Part shown: positions 8,762-19,418 of the stretch, one piece after another
Numbering within the stretch: the stretch's first letter is position 1
Layout: every line of letters begins with the position of its first letter
Source of the DNA: JALORV01 sp963707445
GTDB lineage: Bacteria > Pseudomonadota > Gammaproteobacteria > Burkholderiales > Burkholderiaceae_F
Length of the DNA stretch: 64,000 nucleotides
Assembly (NCBI GenBank): GCA_963707445.1
Contig: CAVPPW010000050.1
Span: forward strand, 62,001 to 126,000
Reading direction: 5' to 3'
Position numbers and translations under genes: made by a program
Notes under the pieces: generated by a model
Databases searched by the model: none
The model's input: only the letters and a program-made list of their open reading frames with translations
Told to the model about the DNA's origin: nothing

Positions 8762-10642
8762 TGGCGTTGCTGCAGATTTCCGAGCCGGGCGAATCGACTG
8801 CTCCACACCAGCACCGGCTCGCTGTCGGCATTGACCTCGGGACCACGAATTCTCTGGTCGCGACGGTGCGCCACAGCATCCCGGTCGTTATCGACGATGC
8901 AGAAGGTCGTTCGCTGCTGCCTTCGGTGGTGCGCTACCTTGCCGGCGGCACGGTCGAGGTGGGCTACGAGGCACAGAAACACCAGTCGCTCGATCCGCGC
9001 AACACGATCGTCTCGGTGAAGCGCTTCATGGGGCGCAGCCGCTCCGACGTGCTTTACATCGAGAGCATGCCGTACGACTTCGTCGAGCGCTCCGATGACG
9101 TGCCAGGCATGCTGCAGATTCGCACGGTCGCCGGGGCAAAGAGTCCGGTCGAGATATCGGCCGAGATCCTGAAGACGCTCCGCGTGCGGGCCGAGGCTGC
9201 GCTCGGTGGCGACCTGGTCGGGGCGGTCGTGACCGTTCCGGCCTATTTCGACGACGCGCAGCGCCAGGCGACCAAGGATGCGGCGCGGCTGGCTGGCCTC
9301 AACGTGCTGCGCCTGCTGAACGAGCCCACCGCCGCCGCGATCGCGTACGGGCTCGACCAGGCGGCCGAAGGCACCTACGCGGTCTACGACCTCGGCGGTG
9401 GCACTTTCGACATTTCGATCCTGCGGCTGTCCAAAGGCGTCTTCGAGGTGCTCGCGACCGGCGGGGACTCCGCGCTGGGCGGTGACGATTTCGACCAACG
9501 TCTGTTCTGCTGGATCATCGAGCAGGCGCGGCTGCTGCCGCTTTCGCAACATGATTCGCGCGCGCTGATGGTCAAGGCACGCGAGGTCAAGGAGCAACTT
9601 TCGGTCGAGCCCGAGATCCGCACCAATGCGGTGCTGTCGACCGGCGAAGTGGTGGACGTTCCGACGACGAGCCGTGACTTCGCGCAGATGACGCAGCCAC
9701 TGGTCGACAAGACGCTCACCGCCTGCCGCAAGGCGCTGAGTGACGCAAACTTGAAGCCACGGGACCTCGACGGCGTCGTCATGGTCGGCGGCGCGACGCG
9801 CATGCCGCACGTGCGCAAGGCGGTGGCGAGCTTCTTCGGCCAGACGCCGCTGACGAACATCGATCCGGACAAGGTGGTCGCGCTGGGCGCGGCGATGCAG
9901 GCCAATCTGCTCGCCGGCAATCGCGCTGCCGGCGACGACTGGCTGCTGCTCGACGTGATTCCGCTGTCGCTCGGCCTCGAGACGATGGGCGGACTGGTCG
10001 AGAAGATCATTCCGCGCAACTCGACGATACCGGTCGCGCGCGCGCAGGAGTTCACGACCTTCCGCGACGGCCAGACGGCAATGTCGATCCACGTCGTGCA
10101 GGGTGAGCGCGAACTGGTGGCCGACTGCCGGTCGCTCGGCCGCTTCGAGCTGCGCGGCATTCCACCGATGGTGGCTGGCGCCGCGCGCATCCGTGTGACC
10201 TTCACTGTCGACGCGGACGGTCTGCTCTCGGCCGCGGCGCGCGAAATGGGCAGCGGCGTCGAGGCGGCGATCACGGTCAAGCCGTCGTACGGACTGAGCG
10301 ACGACGACATTGCACGCATGCTGCAGGAGTCGTTCGGCGCCTCGGACCAGGACATGCACGCGCGCGCCCTGCGCGAGCAGCAGGTCGAGGCGCAGCGGCT
10401 GCTCGAAGCCACGATCGCCGCGCTCGCAAGTGACGGCGACCTGCTGTCCACCGAGGAGCGCAGCGCGATCGAGCGGCTGCTGGCGGCAGTGTCGGCGTTG
10501 CTGCCGGGCAGCGACCTGCCGGCGCTGCGCAGCGCCACCGAGGCGCTGATCGCCGGCACGGATGAATTCGCGTCGCGCGCGCATGGATCGCTCGATCCGG
10601 GCCGCGCTGGCCGGCCGTCGTGTCGAGGAGATCGCCCGCTAA
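8761..10642 (+). CDS. hscA: Fe-S assembly Hsp70 chaperone HscA (one indel at the end)
   Basis: Specialised Hsp70 that binds the LPPVK motif of IscU and promotes cluster release. The ATPase signatures are GIDLGTTNSLVA, YDLGGGTFDISIL and VVMVGGATRMPHVRKAV. The substrate-binding domain follows. One extra base in the GCGCGCGC stretch near 10579 diverts the raw frame. The corrected end reads MDRSIRAALAGRRVEEIAR with TAA at 10640-10642. Corrected length is 626 residues, as expected. Coupled to hscB and 15 bases before fdx. Confidence 0.95.
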
Positions 10643-10657
10643 GGACGTGAGTGCCGC

Positions 10658-10996
10658 ATGCCCAAGATCACCGTCCTGCCGCACGAGGAGATCTGCCCCG
10701 CGGGCACCGAATTCGAGGTCGGACCGGGCATCTCGCTCGCCGACGCATTGCTGGATCATGGTGTCGACATCGAGCACGCGTGCGGCAAGGTGGCGGCGTG
10801 CACGACCTGCCACTGCATCGTCCGCAAGGGGTTCGAATCGCTGCCTGCGGCTGAGGACAAGGAAGAGGACCTGCTCGATCGTGCCTGGGGGCTGACGCCG
10901 GTGTCGCGCCTATCGTGCCAGGCGATCGTGCAGGATAAGGACCTCACGGTCGAGATCCCGAAGTACAGCATCAACTACGCCAAGGAAGGGCACTGA
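10658..10996 (+). CDS. fdx: [2Fe-2S] ferredoxin of the ISC system
   Basis: Adrenodoxin-type ferredoxin that supplies electrons for cluster assembly on IscU. The ligands are C42, C48, C51 (HACGKVAACTTCHC) and C87 (RLSCQAIV). 112 residues, intact. Acidic patches around EDKEEDLLD suit docking to IscS. Seventh gene of the operon. Confidence 0.97.
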   Translation: MPKITVLPHEEICPAGTEFEVGPGISLADALLDHGVDIEHACGKVAACTTCHCIVRKGFESLPAAEDKEEDLLDRAWGLTPVSRLSCQAIVQDKDLTVEIPKYSINYAKEGH

Positions 10997-11047
10997 GGGC
11001 TCGCGCCGTACGCGGGCAGGGCGCCTGCCGCCTGACAGGGGGCACAA

Positions 11048-11242
11048 ATGAAGTGGACCGATATCTCCGAAATCGCAGTTGCGTTGGCGGAAGCGCATCC
11101 TGACGTCGATCCGCACACGATCCGCTTCACCGATCTGCACCACTGGGTCTGTGCGCTGCCGCAGTTCAGCGACGATCCAAAACGCTCGGGCGAGAAGATC
11201 CTCGAGGCGATCCAGGCGGCGTGGATCGAGGAAGCCGCCTAG
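11048..11242 (+). CDS. iscX: Fe-S assembly protein IscX
   Basis: Small acidic protein that binds IscS and iron and modulates desulfurase activity. Begins MKWTDISEIAVALAEAHPDV, with the conserved IRFTDLHHWV and the end EAIQAAWIEE. 64 residues, preceded by AGGGGGCAC. Last gene of the isc operon; the next gene converges from the other strand. Confidence 0.96.
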   Translation: MKWTDISEIAVALAEAHPDVDPHTIRFTDLHHWVCALPQFSDDPKRSGEKILEAIQAAWIEEAA

Positions 11243-11279
11243 CGGTCATGCAATGCGCCCGCGGCGGACGCGGGTCGGA

Positions 11280-12108
11280 TCACTCGTACAGACCCGGCGG
11301 TGTGGCGCATGCGCTGCGACGCGTCAGGCTCTCCAGCGTCGCCAGTGCTGATTCCAGCGTGAAGGCGTCGTTCTCCATCGCATCGAGCAGCGCCGGCAGA
11401 TCCCGCCGCTCGATCGCATCGACTTCGCCGTCTTGATTGCTGCAGGTCGTGTCCGCGCCCAGCGTTGCGTCGTAGACGTGGATCCACTCCGACTGGTAGC
11501 CCTCGGGCACCGGACGGCGGACATGGAACATGCGTCCGTGATGCACTTCGATCCGGTCCAGTGCCAGCCCGGCTTCCTCCCATGCCTCGCGCTCGAGCGC
11601 CTGCTCGAGCGTTTCGCCGGCCGGCACCATGCCGCCGACCAGGTTGTCCCACAGTCCCGGATCGATCGACTTGTGCGCGGCACGCCGCGCCACGATCAGC
11701 GTGCCGTCGTCGGCCAGCGCATTCAGGTGCACGGCCTCGGTCATGATGCCGAGCGAGCGGCATGCCGCCCGCTCGATCGTCGCCAGCACCGGACCGCCGC
11801 GCGTCGCGCGTACTGCGAGCAGTTCGTCGCGCCAGCCGCGTAGCAAGCCCGCGTCGCGGAGCCGCTCTGCCGCCTCGGCGAGTCGCCGGCTGCGCCCGGG
11901 AACGTCGAGGCCATCGTCACGGCAGCTGCAGCAGTCCGTTCGCGCGATCGAAGCCGGCATCCCGCGTCAGCACGCCGGCGACCGCAGCGGTCACCCAGCC
12001 GACGGCGTGTCCGGCGATGACGAAGGGTTCGAGGTCCGCTGGACGTTGCGGCTGCGCCCGCGCCTGCAGGCGCTGAGCCAGGGCGAACAGCCGCTCCGCA
12101 CGGAACAT
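11280..12108 (-). CDS. NUDIX hydrolase of the DUF4743 type (one indel)
   Basis: The N-terminal ~110 residues match the DUF4743 extension (GHAVGWVTAAVAGVL, LRGWRDELLAV, ERAACRSLGI, AVHLNAL). The NUDIX fold has the box GGMVPAGETLEQALEREAWE with the EEAG end. The family hydrolyses nucleoside-diphosphate-linked compounds; the substrate is not known. One extra base near 11917-11921 separates the two halves. Corrected length is 275 residues. Its ATG (12108-12106) overlaps the lysS TGA as TGATG, so it is probably translated with lysS. Confidence 0.8.
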
Positions 12109-13613
12109 CAGGTCTCCGGGCGCATGTGCGGAAACAGGATCACGTCCCGGATACTCGGCGTATCCGTGACGAGCATGATGAAGCGGTCGACGCCGACGCC
12201 ACAGCCGGCAGCGGGCGGCATGCCGTATTCGAGCGCCCGCACATAGTCGGCGTCGTAGTACATCGCCTCCTCGTCGCCGGCGGCCTTGGCCTTCGCCTGC
12301 TCGTTGAAGCGCGCGGCCTGGTCCTCGGGATCGTTGAGCTCGGAGAAGCCGTTGGCGAGTTCGCGGCCGGCGATGAACAGCTCGAAGCGCTCGGTGATCT
12401 CGGGCCGGGTATCGGAGGCGCGGGCGAGCGGCGACACCTCGAGCGGATAGTCGACGATGTAGGTCGGCTGGATCAGCTTCGCCTCGGCGACTTCCTCGAA
12501 GAGCGCGAGCTGCAGCGCGCCCAGGCCCGCTTCTTCGGAGTGCGTGCTGCCCTGGGCGCGCAGCTCGCGGTGCAGGAACGCGCGGTCCGCCAACTGCGCA
12601 TCGGAATAGGCCGGGGCTTGCGCGCGGATCGCCTGCACGATCGTCATGCGTGCGAACGGCTGCGACAGGTCGATGGTCTGGCCCTGGTAGCTGAGCACCG
12701 CGGAGCCGGTGGCGGCGATCGCGACGTGACGCAGCAGCCGCTCGGTGAAGTCCATCAGCCACGTGTAGTCCTGGTACGCGGCGTAGAACTCCATCATCGT
12801 GAATTCGGGGTTGTGGCGCGGGCTCACGCCTTCGTTGCGGAAGTTGCGGTTGATCTCGAAGACGCGCTCGAAGCCGCCGACCACCAGCCGCTTCAGATAC
12901 AGCTCCGGCGCGATGCGCAGAAACATGTCGATGTCGAGCGCGTTATGGTGGGTCACGAATGGCTTGGCCGCCGCGCCACCCGGGATGACCTGGAGCATCG
13001 GCGTCTCGACCTCGAGGAAGCCCTCGGCGACCATGAACTCGCGCATCGCGGCGATGGCCTTGCTGCGCGTCAAAAATGCGGCGCGCGTGTCCTCGTTCAT
13101 GATCAGGTCGACGTAGCGCTGCCGATAGCGCTGCTCGCGGTCCTCGAGCCCGTGGAACTTGTCGGGCAGCGGTCGCAGCGCCTTGGCCATCAACCGCAGT
13201 TCCTTCACTCGGACCGACAGTTCGCCCTTCTGCGTCTTGAACACGACGCCGCGCGCGGCGATCAGGTCGCCGATGTCCCAGCGCTTGAACTCTTCCAGCG
13301 CGGCCTCGCCGGCGTCGTCCTTCGCGACGAAGAACTGGATGCGGCCGCTGACGTCCTGCACCGTGGCGAACGCGACCTTGCCCATCACCCGCTTCAGCAT
13401 CATGCGTCCGGCGACCGCGACGGCGATCTGCGCTTGCTCGAGCGCATCGCGATCAAGCTGCCCGTATTGGCTGTGCAGGTCGCCCGCCAGCTGCTCGCGG
13501 CGGAAATCGTTGGGAAAGGCCGGCCCGCGCCGGCGGAGTTCGGCCAGCTTCGCGCGCCGCTCAGCGACGATCTGGTTTTCGTCGGCGGCAGGCACAGGTG
13601 TGGATTCGTTCAT
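12108..13613 (-). CDS. lysS: Lysyl-tRNA synthetase, class II
   Basis: Charges tRNA-Lys. N-terminal OB-fold anticodon-binding domain (VAGRMMLKRVMGKVAFATVQD), then the class II core with motif 2 (FRNEGVSPRHNPEFTMMEFY) and motif 3 (GCGVGVDRFIMLVT). 501 residues, intact. It lies two genes downstream of prfB on the same strand, a neighbourhood similar to E. coli prfB-lysS. Confidence 0.98.
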   Translation of the reverse strand: MNESTPVPAADENQIVAERRAKLAELRRRGPAFPNDFRREQLAGDLHSQYGQLDRDALEQAQIAVAVAGRMMLKRVMGKVAFATVQDVSGRIQFFVAKDDAGEAALEEFKRWDIGDLIAARGVVFKTQKGELSVRVKELRLMAKALRPLPDKFHGLEDREQRYRQRYVDLIMNEDTRAAFLTRSKAIAAMREFMVAEGFLEVETPMLQVIPGGAAAKPFVTHHNALDIDMFLRIAPELYLKRLVVGGFERVFEINRNFRNEGVSPRHNPEFTMMEFYAAYQDYTWLMDFTERLLRHVAIAATGSAVLSYQGQTIDLSQPFARMTIVQAIRAQAPAYSDAQLADRAFLHRELRAQGSTHSEEAGLGALQLALFEEVAEAKLIQPTYIVDYPLEVSPLARASDTRPEITERFELFIAGRELANGFSELNDPEDQAARFNEQAKAKAAGDEEAMYYDADYVRALEYGMPPAAGCGVGVDRFIMLVTDTPSIRDVILFPHMRPET

Positions 13614-13622
13614 GTCGGCAAT

Positions 13623-14388
13623 CTACGCTTGGCGAACATCGGCGACGGGATCGTGCCCGAAGTCGGCGCGGTGGAGGTAGGTCAGCACGCGCGCGGCCGC
13701 GGCCTGCGGCGTCGAGAGCTGACCGGTCGCCTTGAACTCGACGAAGTGCGCCTGCTCGGGAAAACCGGCGCCGTCGGCGGCGCGCAGTTCGGCCTGCATG
13801 TCGGTATCGATGATTCCGGGCGCGAGCGAGACGATGCGCGCCGGATTCGGCAGCATCGCTTCGTCGAGTGCCACCACGCGCGAGAAGTGATCGAGTCCCG
13901 CCTTGGCTGCACAATAGGCTGCCCAGCCGGCCACCGGGCGCTTGCCCGCGCCGGACGAAATGCTGAGCACGCGCCGGTCGATCGGCCAGGTCCGAGTCGC
14001 GCGCAGGAATGCGGACGTCAGAAGCATCGGTGCTTCCAGATCGACCCGCAGCACGGCGGCGATATCGTCCGCGGGACTGCTATCGATCGGTCCGACGTGC
14101 CCCAGCAGGCCGGCGTTATTGATCAGCGCGGCCGCGACGAAGCCTGCCGCATCGTGCCGATGCAGCCAGGCCTCGAGGCGAGCCGAGGCACCGATGTCGT
14201 GTCCGACGTCGATCGTCCATTGTTCGAGCAGGGCTCCGATCGCGCGAGCGCGTGGCGCCAGCGATTCGTCCGGGTGACGCGACAGCGTGAGCAGACTGCA
14301 CGTCGGGTGCGAGCAACTGTTCGGCAAGCGCGGCACCGAGGCCGCGCGAGGCGCCGGTGAGCACATAGAGTCTGCGTGCAGTAGTCAT
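13623..14388 (-). CDS. Short-chain dehydrogenase/reductase, benzil-reductase-like (one indel)
   Basis: Begins MTTARRLYVLTGASRGLGAA, a Rossmann TGASRGLG motif for NAD(P)H. It continues after an extra base near 14303 with LINNAGLLG, an active-site serine in LSISSGAGKRP and the YxxxK pair in AAYCAAKAGLDHF. Corrected length is 254 residues. The pattern is closest to sepiapterin/benzil reductase-like SDRs; the substrate cannot be told. Its ATG overlaps the stop of the upstream acetyltransferase gene as ATGA, implying coupling. Confidence 0.75.
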
Positions 14389-15026
14389 CGTGGTTCCGCC
14401 AGATAGACGCGGTCAGCCACTCCGTGCGCGGCCGACCAGCCGGGATAGTCGTCGATCGTCAGCGCGAAGATGCGCGTGTCGCGGACCTCACCGTGGTGAT
14501 CGCGCGTCTCCGCCCGCAGCAGCCCTTCCTCGCGCATGCCGGCACGGCGCATGACCGCGGCGCTTGATGCGTTGCCCGCATCACAGCTGCCCCAGACGCG
14601 GTTCACCAGCATCTGGTCGAACGCAAAGTGCACCTGCAGGCGCACGACTTCGGTGGCGATGCCGGCGCCGCGCGCGGGCGGCACGAGGAAGTAGCCGATC
14701 TCGGCCTTCGGCGTGCTCCAGTCCGGCGCGTGAAAGCCCGCACCGCCGAGATATGCGCCGTTCGCCGCATCGACGATCGCCATCGGCATTGCCCGCCGCA
14801 GCGCGAATTCCGCGTTCATGCGCCGCGCGTACGACTCCGAGTCCTCGACCCGCTGATGGCGCCGCGGCCACTCCATCCACTGCAGCAGTTCGTCGCGATG
14901 CGGTGCCAGCGCCGCGAACAGCGCCGCGCCGTCACCGACTCGATAGCGACGCAGCACGACGCGGCGGCTCGACAGTCCGTCGGCGAGGGGCAGCAGCTCC
15001 GGGTGCTCGATGGCTGGCCGCGGCAT
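14385..15026 (-). CDS. GNAT-family N-acetyltransferase, RimJ/RimL-like
   Basis: 213 residues with the fold of RimJ/RimL-type acetyltransferases: SRRVVLRRYRVGDGAALF at the start, the acetyl-CoA loop in PPARGAGIATEVVRL, and NASSAAVMRRAGMREEG near the end. Acetylates an amino group, perhaps a ribosomal or other N terminus; the target is unknown. Intact, seven bases from prfB and coupled to the downstream SDR. Confidence 0.8.
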   Translation of the reverse strand: MPRPAIEHPELLPLADGLSSRRVVLRRYRVGDGAALFAALAPHRDELLQWMEWPRRHQRVEDSESYARRMNAEFALRRAMPMAIVDAANGAYLGGAGFHAPDWSTPKAEIGYFLVPPARGAGIATEVVRLQVHFAFDQMLVNRVWGSCDAGNASSAAVMRRAGMREEGLLRAETRDHHGEVRDTRIFALTIDDYPGWSAAHGVADRVYLAEPR

Positions 15027-15032
15027 CAGAAC

Positions 15033-16139
15033 CTAGACACCCTGCTTCAGGCTCGCCTCGATGAAGTCATCGAGGTCGCCGTCGAGCACTGCCTGCGTGT
15101 TGCCGACCTCGACGTTGGTTCTGAGGTCCTTGATGCGCGACTGATCGAGCACGTAGGAGCGGATCTGGTGGCCCCAGCCGATGTCGGTCTTGGATTCTTC
15201 GAGCTTGTTCTGCTCGGCCTGGCGCTTGCGCAACTCGAGTTCGTACAGCCGCGACTTCAGCATCGCCATCGCCTCGGCCCGGTTGCGGTGCTGCGAGCGG
15301 TCGTTCTGGCTCTGCACGACGATGTTGGTCGGCAGGTGCGTGATGCGTACCGCCGACTCGGTCTTGTTGACGTGCTGGCCGCCGGCGCCCGACGCCCGAT
15401 AGACGTCGATGCGCAGGTCGGCCGGATTGATGTCGACTTCGACCGATTCGTCGACCTCGGGATAGACGAACACGCTCGCGAACGAGGTGTGACGCCGCGC
15501 GTTCGAGTCGAATGGCGACTTGCGCACCAGCCGGTGGATGCCGGTTTCGGTGCGCAGCATGCCATAGGCGTAGTCGCCGCTGATCTTGATCGTCGCGCCC
15601 TTGATGCCCGCGACCTCGCCGTCCGACTCGTCGAGCAGTTCGGGCTTGAAGCCGCGCCGCTCGGCGTAGCGCAGATACATGCGTTCCAGCATGCCGGCCC
15701 AGTCCTGCGCTTCGGTGCCGCCGGCGCCGGCCTGGATCTCGATGAAGCAGTTGTTGGGATCGAGCGGATTGTTGAACATCCGCTGGAATTCGAGATCGTC
15801 CACCTGCTTCGCCAGGCTCCCGACGTCGGCCTCGACCGAGAGCAGGGTGGCGATCGTCGTCGTCGCTGCGCGCCATCTCGAACAGTTCGCCCGCGTCGCG
15901 CACGCCGTGCGCCAGCGCGTGCATCTTCTGCACGACGAGGTCGAGTGTCTTCTTTTCCCTGCCGAGTTCCTGCGCCCGCTTCGGAGTCGTCCCAGACCTT
16001 CGGATCTTCGAGCGCGCGGTTGACTTCAGCGAGCCGGGCTTCCTTTACATCGACGTCAAAGATACCTCCGCAGTTCGGCCAGGCGTCCACGCAGGTCCGC
16101 GATGGTGCCCTCGATCTGGTTCAGGCGTTCGGCTTCCAT
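15033..16139 (-). CDS. prfB: Peptide chain release factor 2 (programmed +1 shift, plus two indels)
   Basis: Class I release factor for UGA and UAA. The first 27 codons start at 16139 and end at CTT, followed by an in-frame TGA. A +1 shift continues with DVDVKEARLAEVNRALE, as in other RF2 genes. The codon-recognition SPF is in KSPFDSNARR and the peptidyl-hydrolysis GGQ in SGAGGQHVNKTE. Two further single-base insertions near 15978 and 15858 are not part of the known mechanism and look like sequence errors. Corrected length is 367 residues. Upstream of the GNAT, SDR and lysS genes on the minus strand. Confidence 0.95.
16055..16070 (-). promoter_or_regulatory. RF2 programmed +1 frameshift site
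   Basis: On the minus strand the sequence reads CGGAGG TAT CTT TGA C, the canonical RF2 slip site CUU UGA C with an internal Shine-Dalgarno (CGGAGG) three bases upstream. Low RF2 makes the ribosome pause at UGA and slip +1, giving feedback control of RF2 level. Confidence 0.97.
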
Positions 16140-16244
16140 GATGATTCTCGCTGCGGAAAGGCGCGGATTATAGGAGCCGGGCCTCCCGCGAGCCGACTGC
16201 GGCCGATCGGCCGTCCCACGTACACTCGCGGCGCTGGCAGCGTG

Positions 16245-18904
16245 ATGCCCGCTCGGCGCCTTCGCCCGATGATCGAATCCGCCTCAGTGGTGACGTACCT
16301 GTTCTCGGACATCGAGGGCAGCACGCAGGCTGTGGGAGTCGGATGCCGAGCGTGCTGCGCGCGCGGTGGCCTGGCACGACGAGCTCTGCGCGCGGCGTTG
16401 TCACAGCGCCATCGCGGCACCGTCGTCAAGATGACCGGCGACGGGTTGCATGCGGCGTTCGACGATCCGGCCGATGCCGTCGCGGCGGTCATCGAGCTGC
16501 AGCTGGCGCTCGCGGCTCCGAGCGGATCGAGCGCGCGCCGCTCAAGCGTGCGGTGCGGGCTGCACCTGGGCGCCGATCAGCGGCGCGACAACGATTTCTA
16601 CGGTCCGGCCGTCAACCGCGCCGCCCGCATCATGAGCTGCAGCGCATGGCGGGCAGGTGCTGTTGTCGCAGGCGGTGGCTGACCGCATCACAGGTCGCCT
16701 GCCGCAGGGTGCGATGCTGCGCGATCTTGGAACAGTGCGACTGCGCGACCTGGGATCGCCCGAGCACGTTTTCCAGATCATTCATCCGGCGCTGCGTCAC
16801 GACTTTCCGCCGCTGCGCTCGATGGCGAGCACGCCCAACAATCTGGCGCAGCAGCTCAACTCGTTCGTCGGCCGCGACCACGAGATGGAGCAGGTCCGGC
16901 AACTGCTGGCCAACAGCCGGCTGCTGACGCTGCTGGGCATGGGCGGCCTGGGCAAGTCGCGGCTGTCGATGCAGGTCGCCGCGGTCGTTCTCGAGGATTA
17001 TCCGGACGGCGTCTGGTTCGTTGAACTGGCCGCACTGTCGGATCCCCACCTCGTCCCGCAGGCGGTGGCCTCGGTGCTCGGCGTGAAGGAGGAGCCGGGT
17101 GGCACGGTGCTGGACGCGCTGATTCGTTATGTGAGCGACAAGAAGCTGCTCATCGTCCTCGACAACTGCGAACACCTCGTGCATGAGTGCGCCGACATCG
17201 CCAAGCGACTGCTGCAGGCCGGCCCGCAGGTCCGCGTGCTGGCATCGAGCCGGGATTCGCTGCGCATCGCCGGCGAGACGGTGTTCCACCTCACGCCGCT
17301 GCAGGCGCCCGGAGCCGACCTCCAGCCGTCGACTGACGCACTGCTGCGGCTCGAGTCGGTACGGCTGTTCGTCGATCGCGCCGCCGCGGCGCAGCCGTCG
17401 TTCCGGCTCACCGAGAAGAACGCGACAGCGGTGGCGGAGATCTGCCGGCGGCTCGACGGGATTCCGCTCGCGATCGAACTCGCCGCGGCGCGGACGCGGG
17501 CCATTCCGGTCGAGACCATCGCGGTGCGGTTGAAGGACCGCTTCAAGCTGTTGACCACCAACGACCGGACCGCGCTGCCCCGCCAGCAGACCCTGCGCGC
17601 GTTGATCGACTGGTCCTACGACCTGCTCGCGCCATCGGAACTGGCGCTGTTCCAGCGGCTTTCCGCCTTTGCGGGGGGATGGACGCTCGAGGCGGCCGAA
17701 GCGGTCTGCAGTGGCGGCCCGATCGCCGCGGACCAGATCGTCGATCTGTTGACCAACCTGGTCGACAAGTCGCTCGTCGTACTTGATGCGGAGGGCAGCC
17801 GCTACCGCATGCTCGAAACGGTTCGACAGTACGCGGCCGAGCGCCTCGGCGCGTCGGCGGACGAAGCGGTGACGCGCTCGCACCACCTGGCGTGGTGCCT
17901 GACCCTGGCGCAGCGCGCTCGCGACGGACTGGTCGGTTCGGACGCTGGGCACTGGCTCACTGAACTCGATGCTGAACGGGAAAACATCCTTGCCGCACAT
18001 CGCTGGTGTGACGACGCAACGGAGGGCGCCGCGCTGGGCCTTGAGTTGATGAACGCACTGAAGCTTTACTGGTACCAGCGCGGGCTGTTGACGCTCGGCC
18101 ACCGCCTGACGCTTGAGGCGCTTTCGCGCGCCCGTCCGGACGAGCGCACTGTTTCGCGCTGTCGCGGACTGGCCGACGTCGGTCAGTTCTGCGGCTTCCT
18201 GGGGCGCAACGAGGAAGCGCGGCGCTACCTTGAGGAAAGCCTGTCGATCGCGCGCGAGTTGGACGATCACTACCGCATCGCGGCCGCACTGCAATCGTTG
18301 GGCAACGCCTGTCAGGCGGTCGGCGATCTCGGTCGCGCGCGCGAGCTTTTCGACGAAGGTATCGAACGGGCGCGCGAGGTCGGCGATGCGCGCCAGCTCG
18401 CATCGGCGCTGGTCTCCCGGGGACAGCTTGATGCGGCAGCAGCACGACTACGCGGGAGCCGTGAGGCTCTACCGTGAAGCCACTGACATCGCCCGCAGCC
18501 TCGGCGATCAGGAAAGTGTGGCGATCGGGCTGCTGAATCTGGCGATCGTCGCGATCGAACGCGAGAGCGTGCCCGAGGCACGGCCGTTGTTGCGCGAGGC
18601 GCTGCTGGCTGCGGTAGCGACCCGCTCGCAGATCGTCGGCCAAGCGGCGCTCGATGTCATGGCCGGATACGCCGTTGACCACTGACTGTCAGGACGATAG
18701 TGCGCAATTCTTCGGTGCGGCCGAAGAGCAGGCGCAGCGGTCCGGACTGCACCGCGACAGTGCCGACGCCGACTTCCTGCTGCCGCGCGTCGAGAAATGC
18801 CGCTCATTCCTGGGCGCCGACCGGTTTGCGCAGCGCGCAGGCCGAAGGCGCCCGGTGGGGCTACGAACAGGCGCTGAAGCAGGGCTCTCGAGCAGCTCGT
18901 CTGA
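16245..18904 (+). CDS. Class III nucleotide cyclase / STAND ATPase / TPR regulator (multiple indels)
   Basis: A large multidomain protein of about 880 residues once frames are joined. The N-terminal class III cyclase domain has VVTYLFSDIEGST, VVKMTGDGLHAAFDDPADAV and YGPAVNRAARIM. The NB-ARC/STAND ATPase has Walker A LGMGGLGKSRLS, Walker B KKLLIVLDNCEHL, and the downstream GIPLAIELAAAR and QQTLRALIDWSYDLL. The C-terminal half is TPR-like helical repeats (GNACQAVGDLGRARELFDEG, DYAGAVRLYREATDIARSLG). Indels lie near 16329, 16395, 16637, 18438, 18675, 18837 and 18882. The start may be 16269. Such proteins are predicted signal-responsive switches; ligand and cyclic-nucleotide product are unknown. 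Reads away from prfB. Confidence 0.75.
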
Positions 18905-18922
18905 CGAGCCGATCCCGCCGCG

Positions 18923-19336
18923 CTACCGGTTGACGATGAGCGGATCCCGCTCGACGAGGTTGCGGCCCCGGTCGAGAAGGCGGATCGTGTACTTGAACTC
19001 GCCCCGTTTCGTGTTCTGGTTGAGGCACGTCACGTGTTTTGGGCCGCCGATGGCACGTAGGTCGGCAGTTGATCCTGCTGCCCGCAGCCCGCCTCCCGCT
19101 TGTCTTCTCCCCGTTGACGACGATGCCAGTCGGATCGAACGAGTAGTCCGCGTCTGGCGGCAGCTGCCATCGAATGACGGACATTGGGCCCCATGCTGTC
19201 GCTCGACGACGATCGGAGCCACGTCCGGAATCTGATTGTCGACCAGCGTGACTGTCACCGGCTGCGGTTGCGCGGATGCGCCGGCAGTCCAGGCGCCGAT
19301 GGCCAGCAGCGCACCGGCAAGCAGTGTGTTCTTCAT
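18923..19336 (-). CDS. Small exported protein of unknown function (several indels)
   Basis: The start at 19336, with GGAGCGGAGAAG before it, gives the signal peptide MKNTLLAGALLAIGAWTAGA ending SAQ. A beta-rich stretch (VTVTLVDNQIPDVAPIVVE, then VIRWQLPPDADYSFDP in another frame) and a conserved-looking end, CLNQNTKRGEFKYTIRLLD, follow. At least two frame changes between 19185 and 19030 interrupt it. The corrected protein is about 137 residues and periplasmic. I do not recognise the family. It converges on the cyclase gene. Confidence 0.5.
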   Translation of the reverse strand: MKNTLLAGALLAIGAWTAGASAQPQPVTVTLVDNQIPDVAPIVVERQHGAQCPSFDGSCRQTRTTRSIRLASSSTGRRQAGGGLRAAGSTADLRAIGGPKHVTCLNQNTKRGEFKYTIRLLDRGRNLVERDPLIVNR

Positions 19337-19418
19337 CTTCTCCGCTCCTCGTTGATTGCTCTTGGGTCGGCCCGACTGACGCCGATACGGCTCACTTTCA
19401 GGGCTAGCGTAGCTGCCG

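Noticed and set aside
8758..10584. 608-codon minus-strand frame opposite hscA
   Set aside because: Antisense shadow of a genuine, well-conserved gene, with low-complexity Arg/His/Ala composition and no start context.
12126..14360. 744-codon open frame on the plus strand opposite lysS and the SDR gene
   Set aside because: It mirrors the codon structure of lysS on the other strand; in GC-rich DNA the antisense frame stays open by chance. It has no recognisable domain, and lysS is complete.
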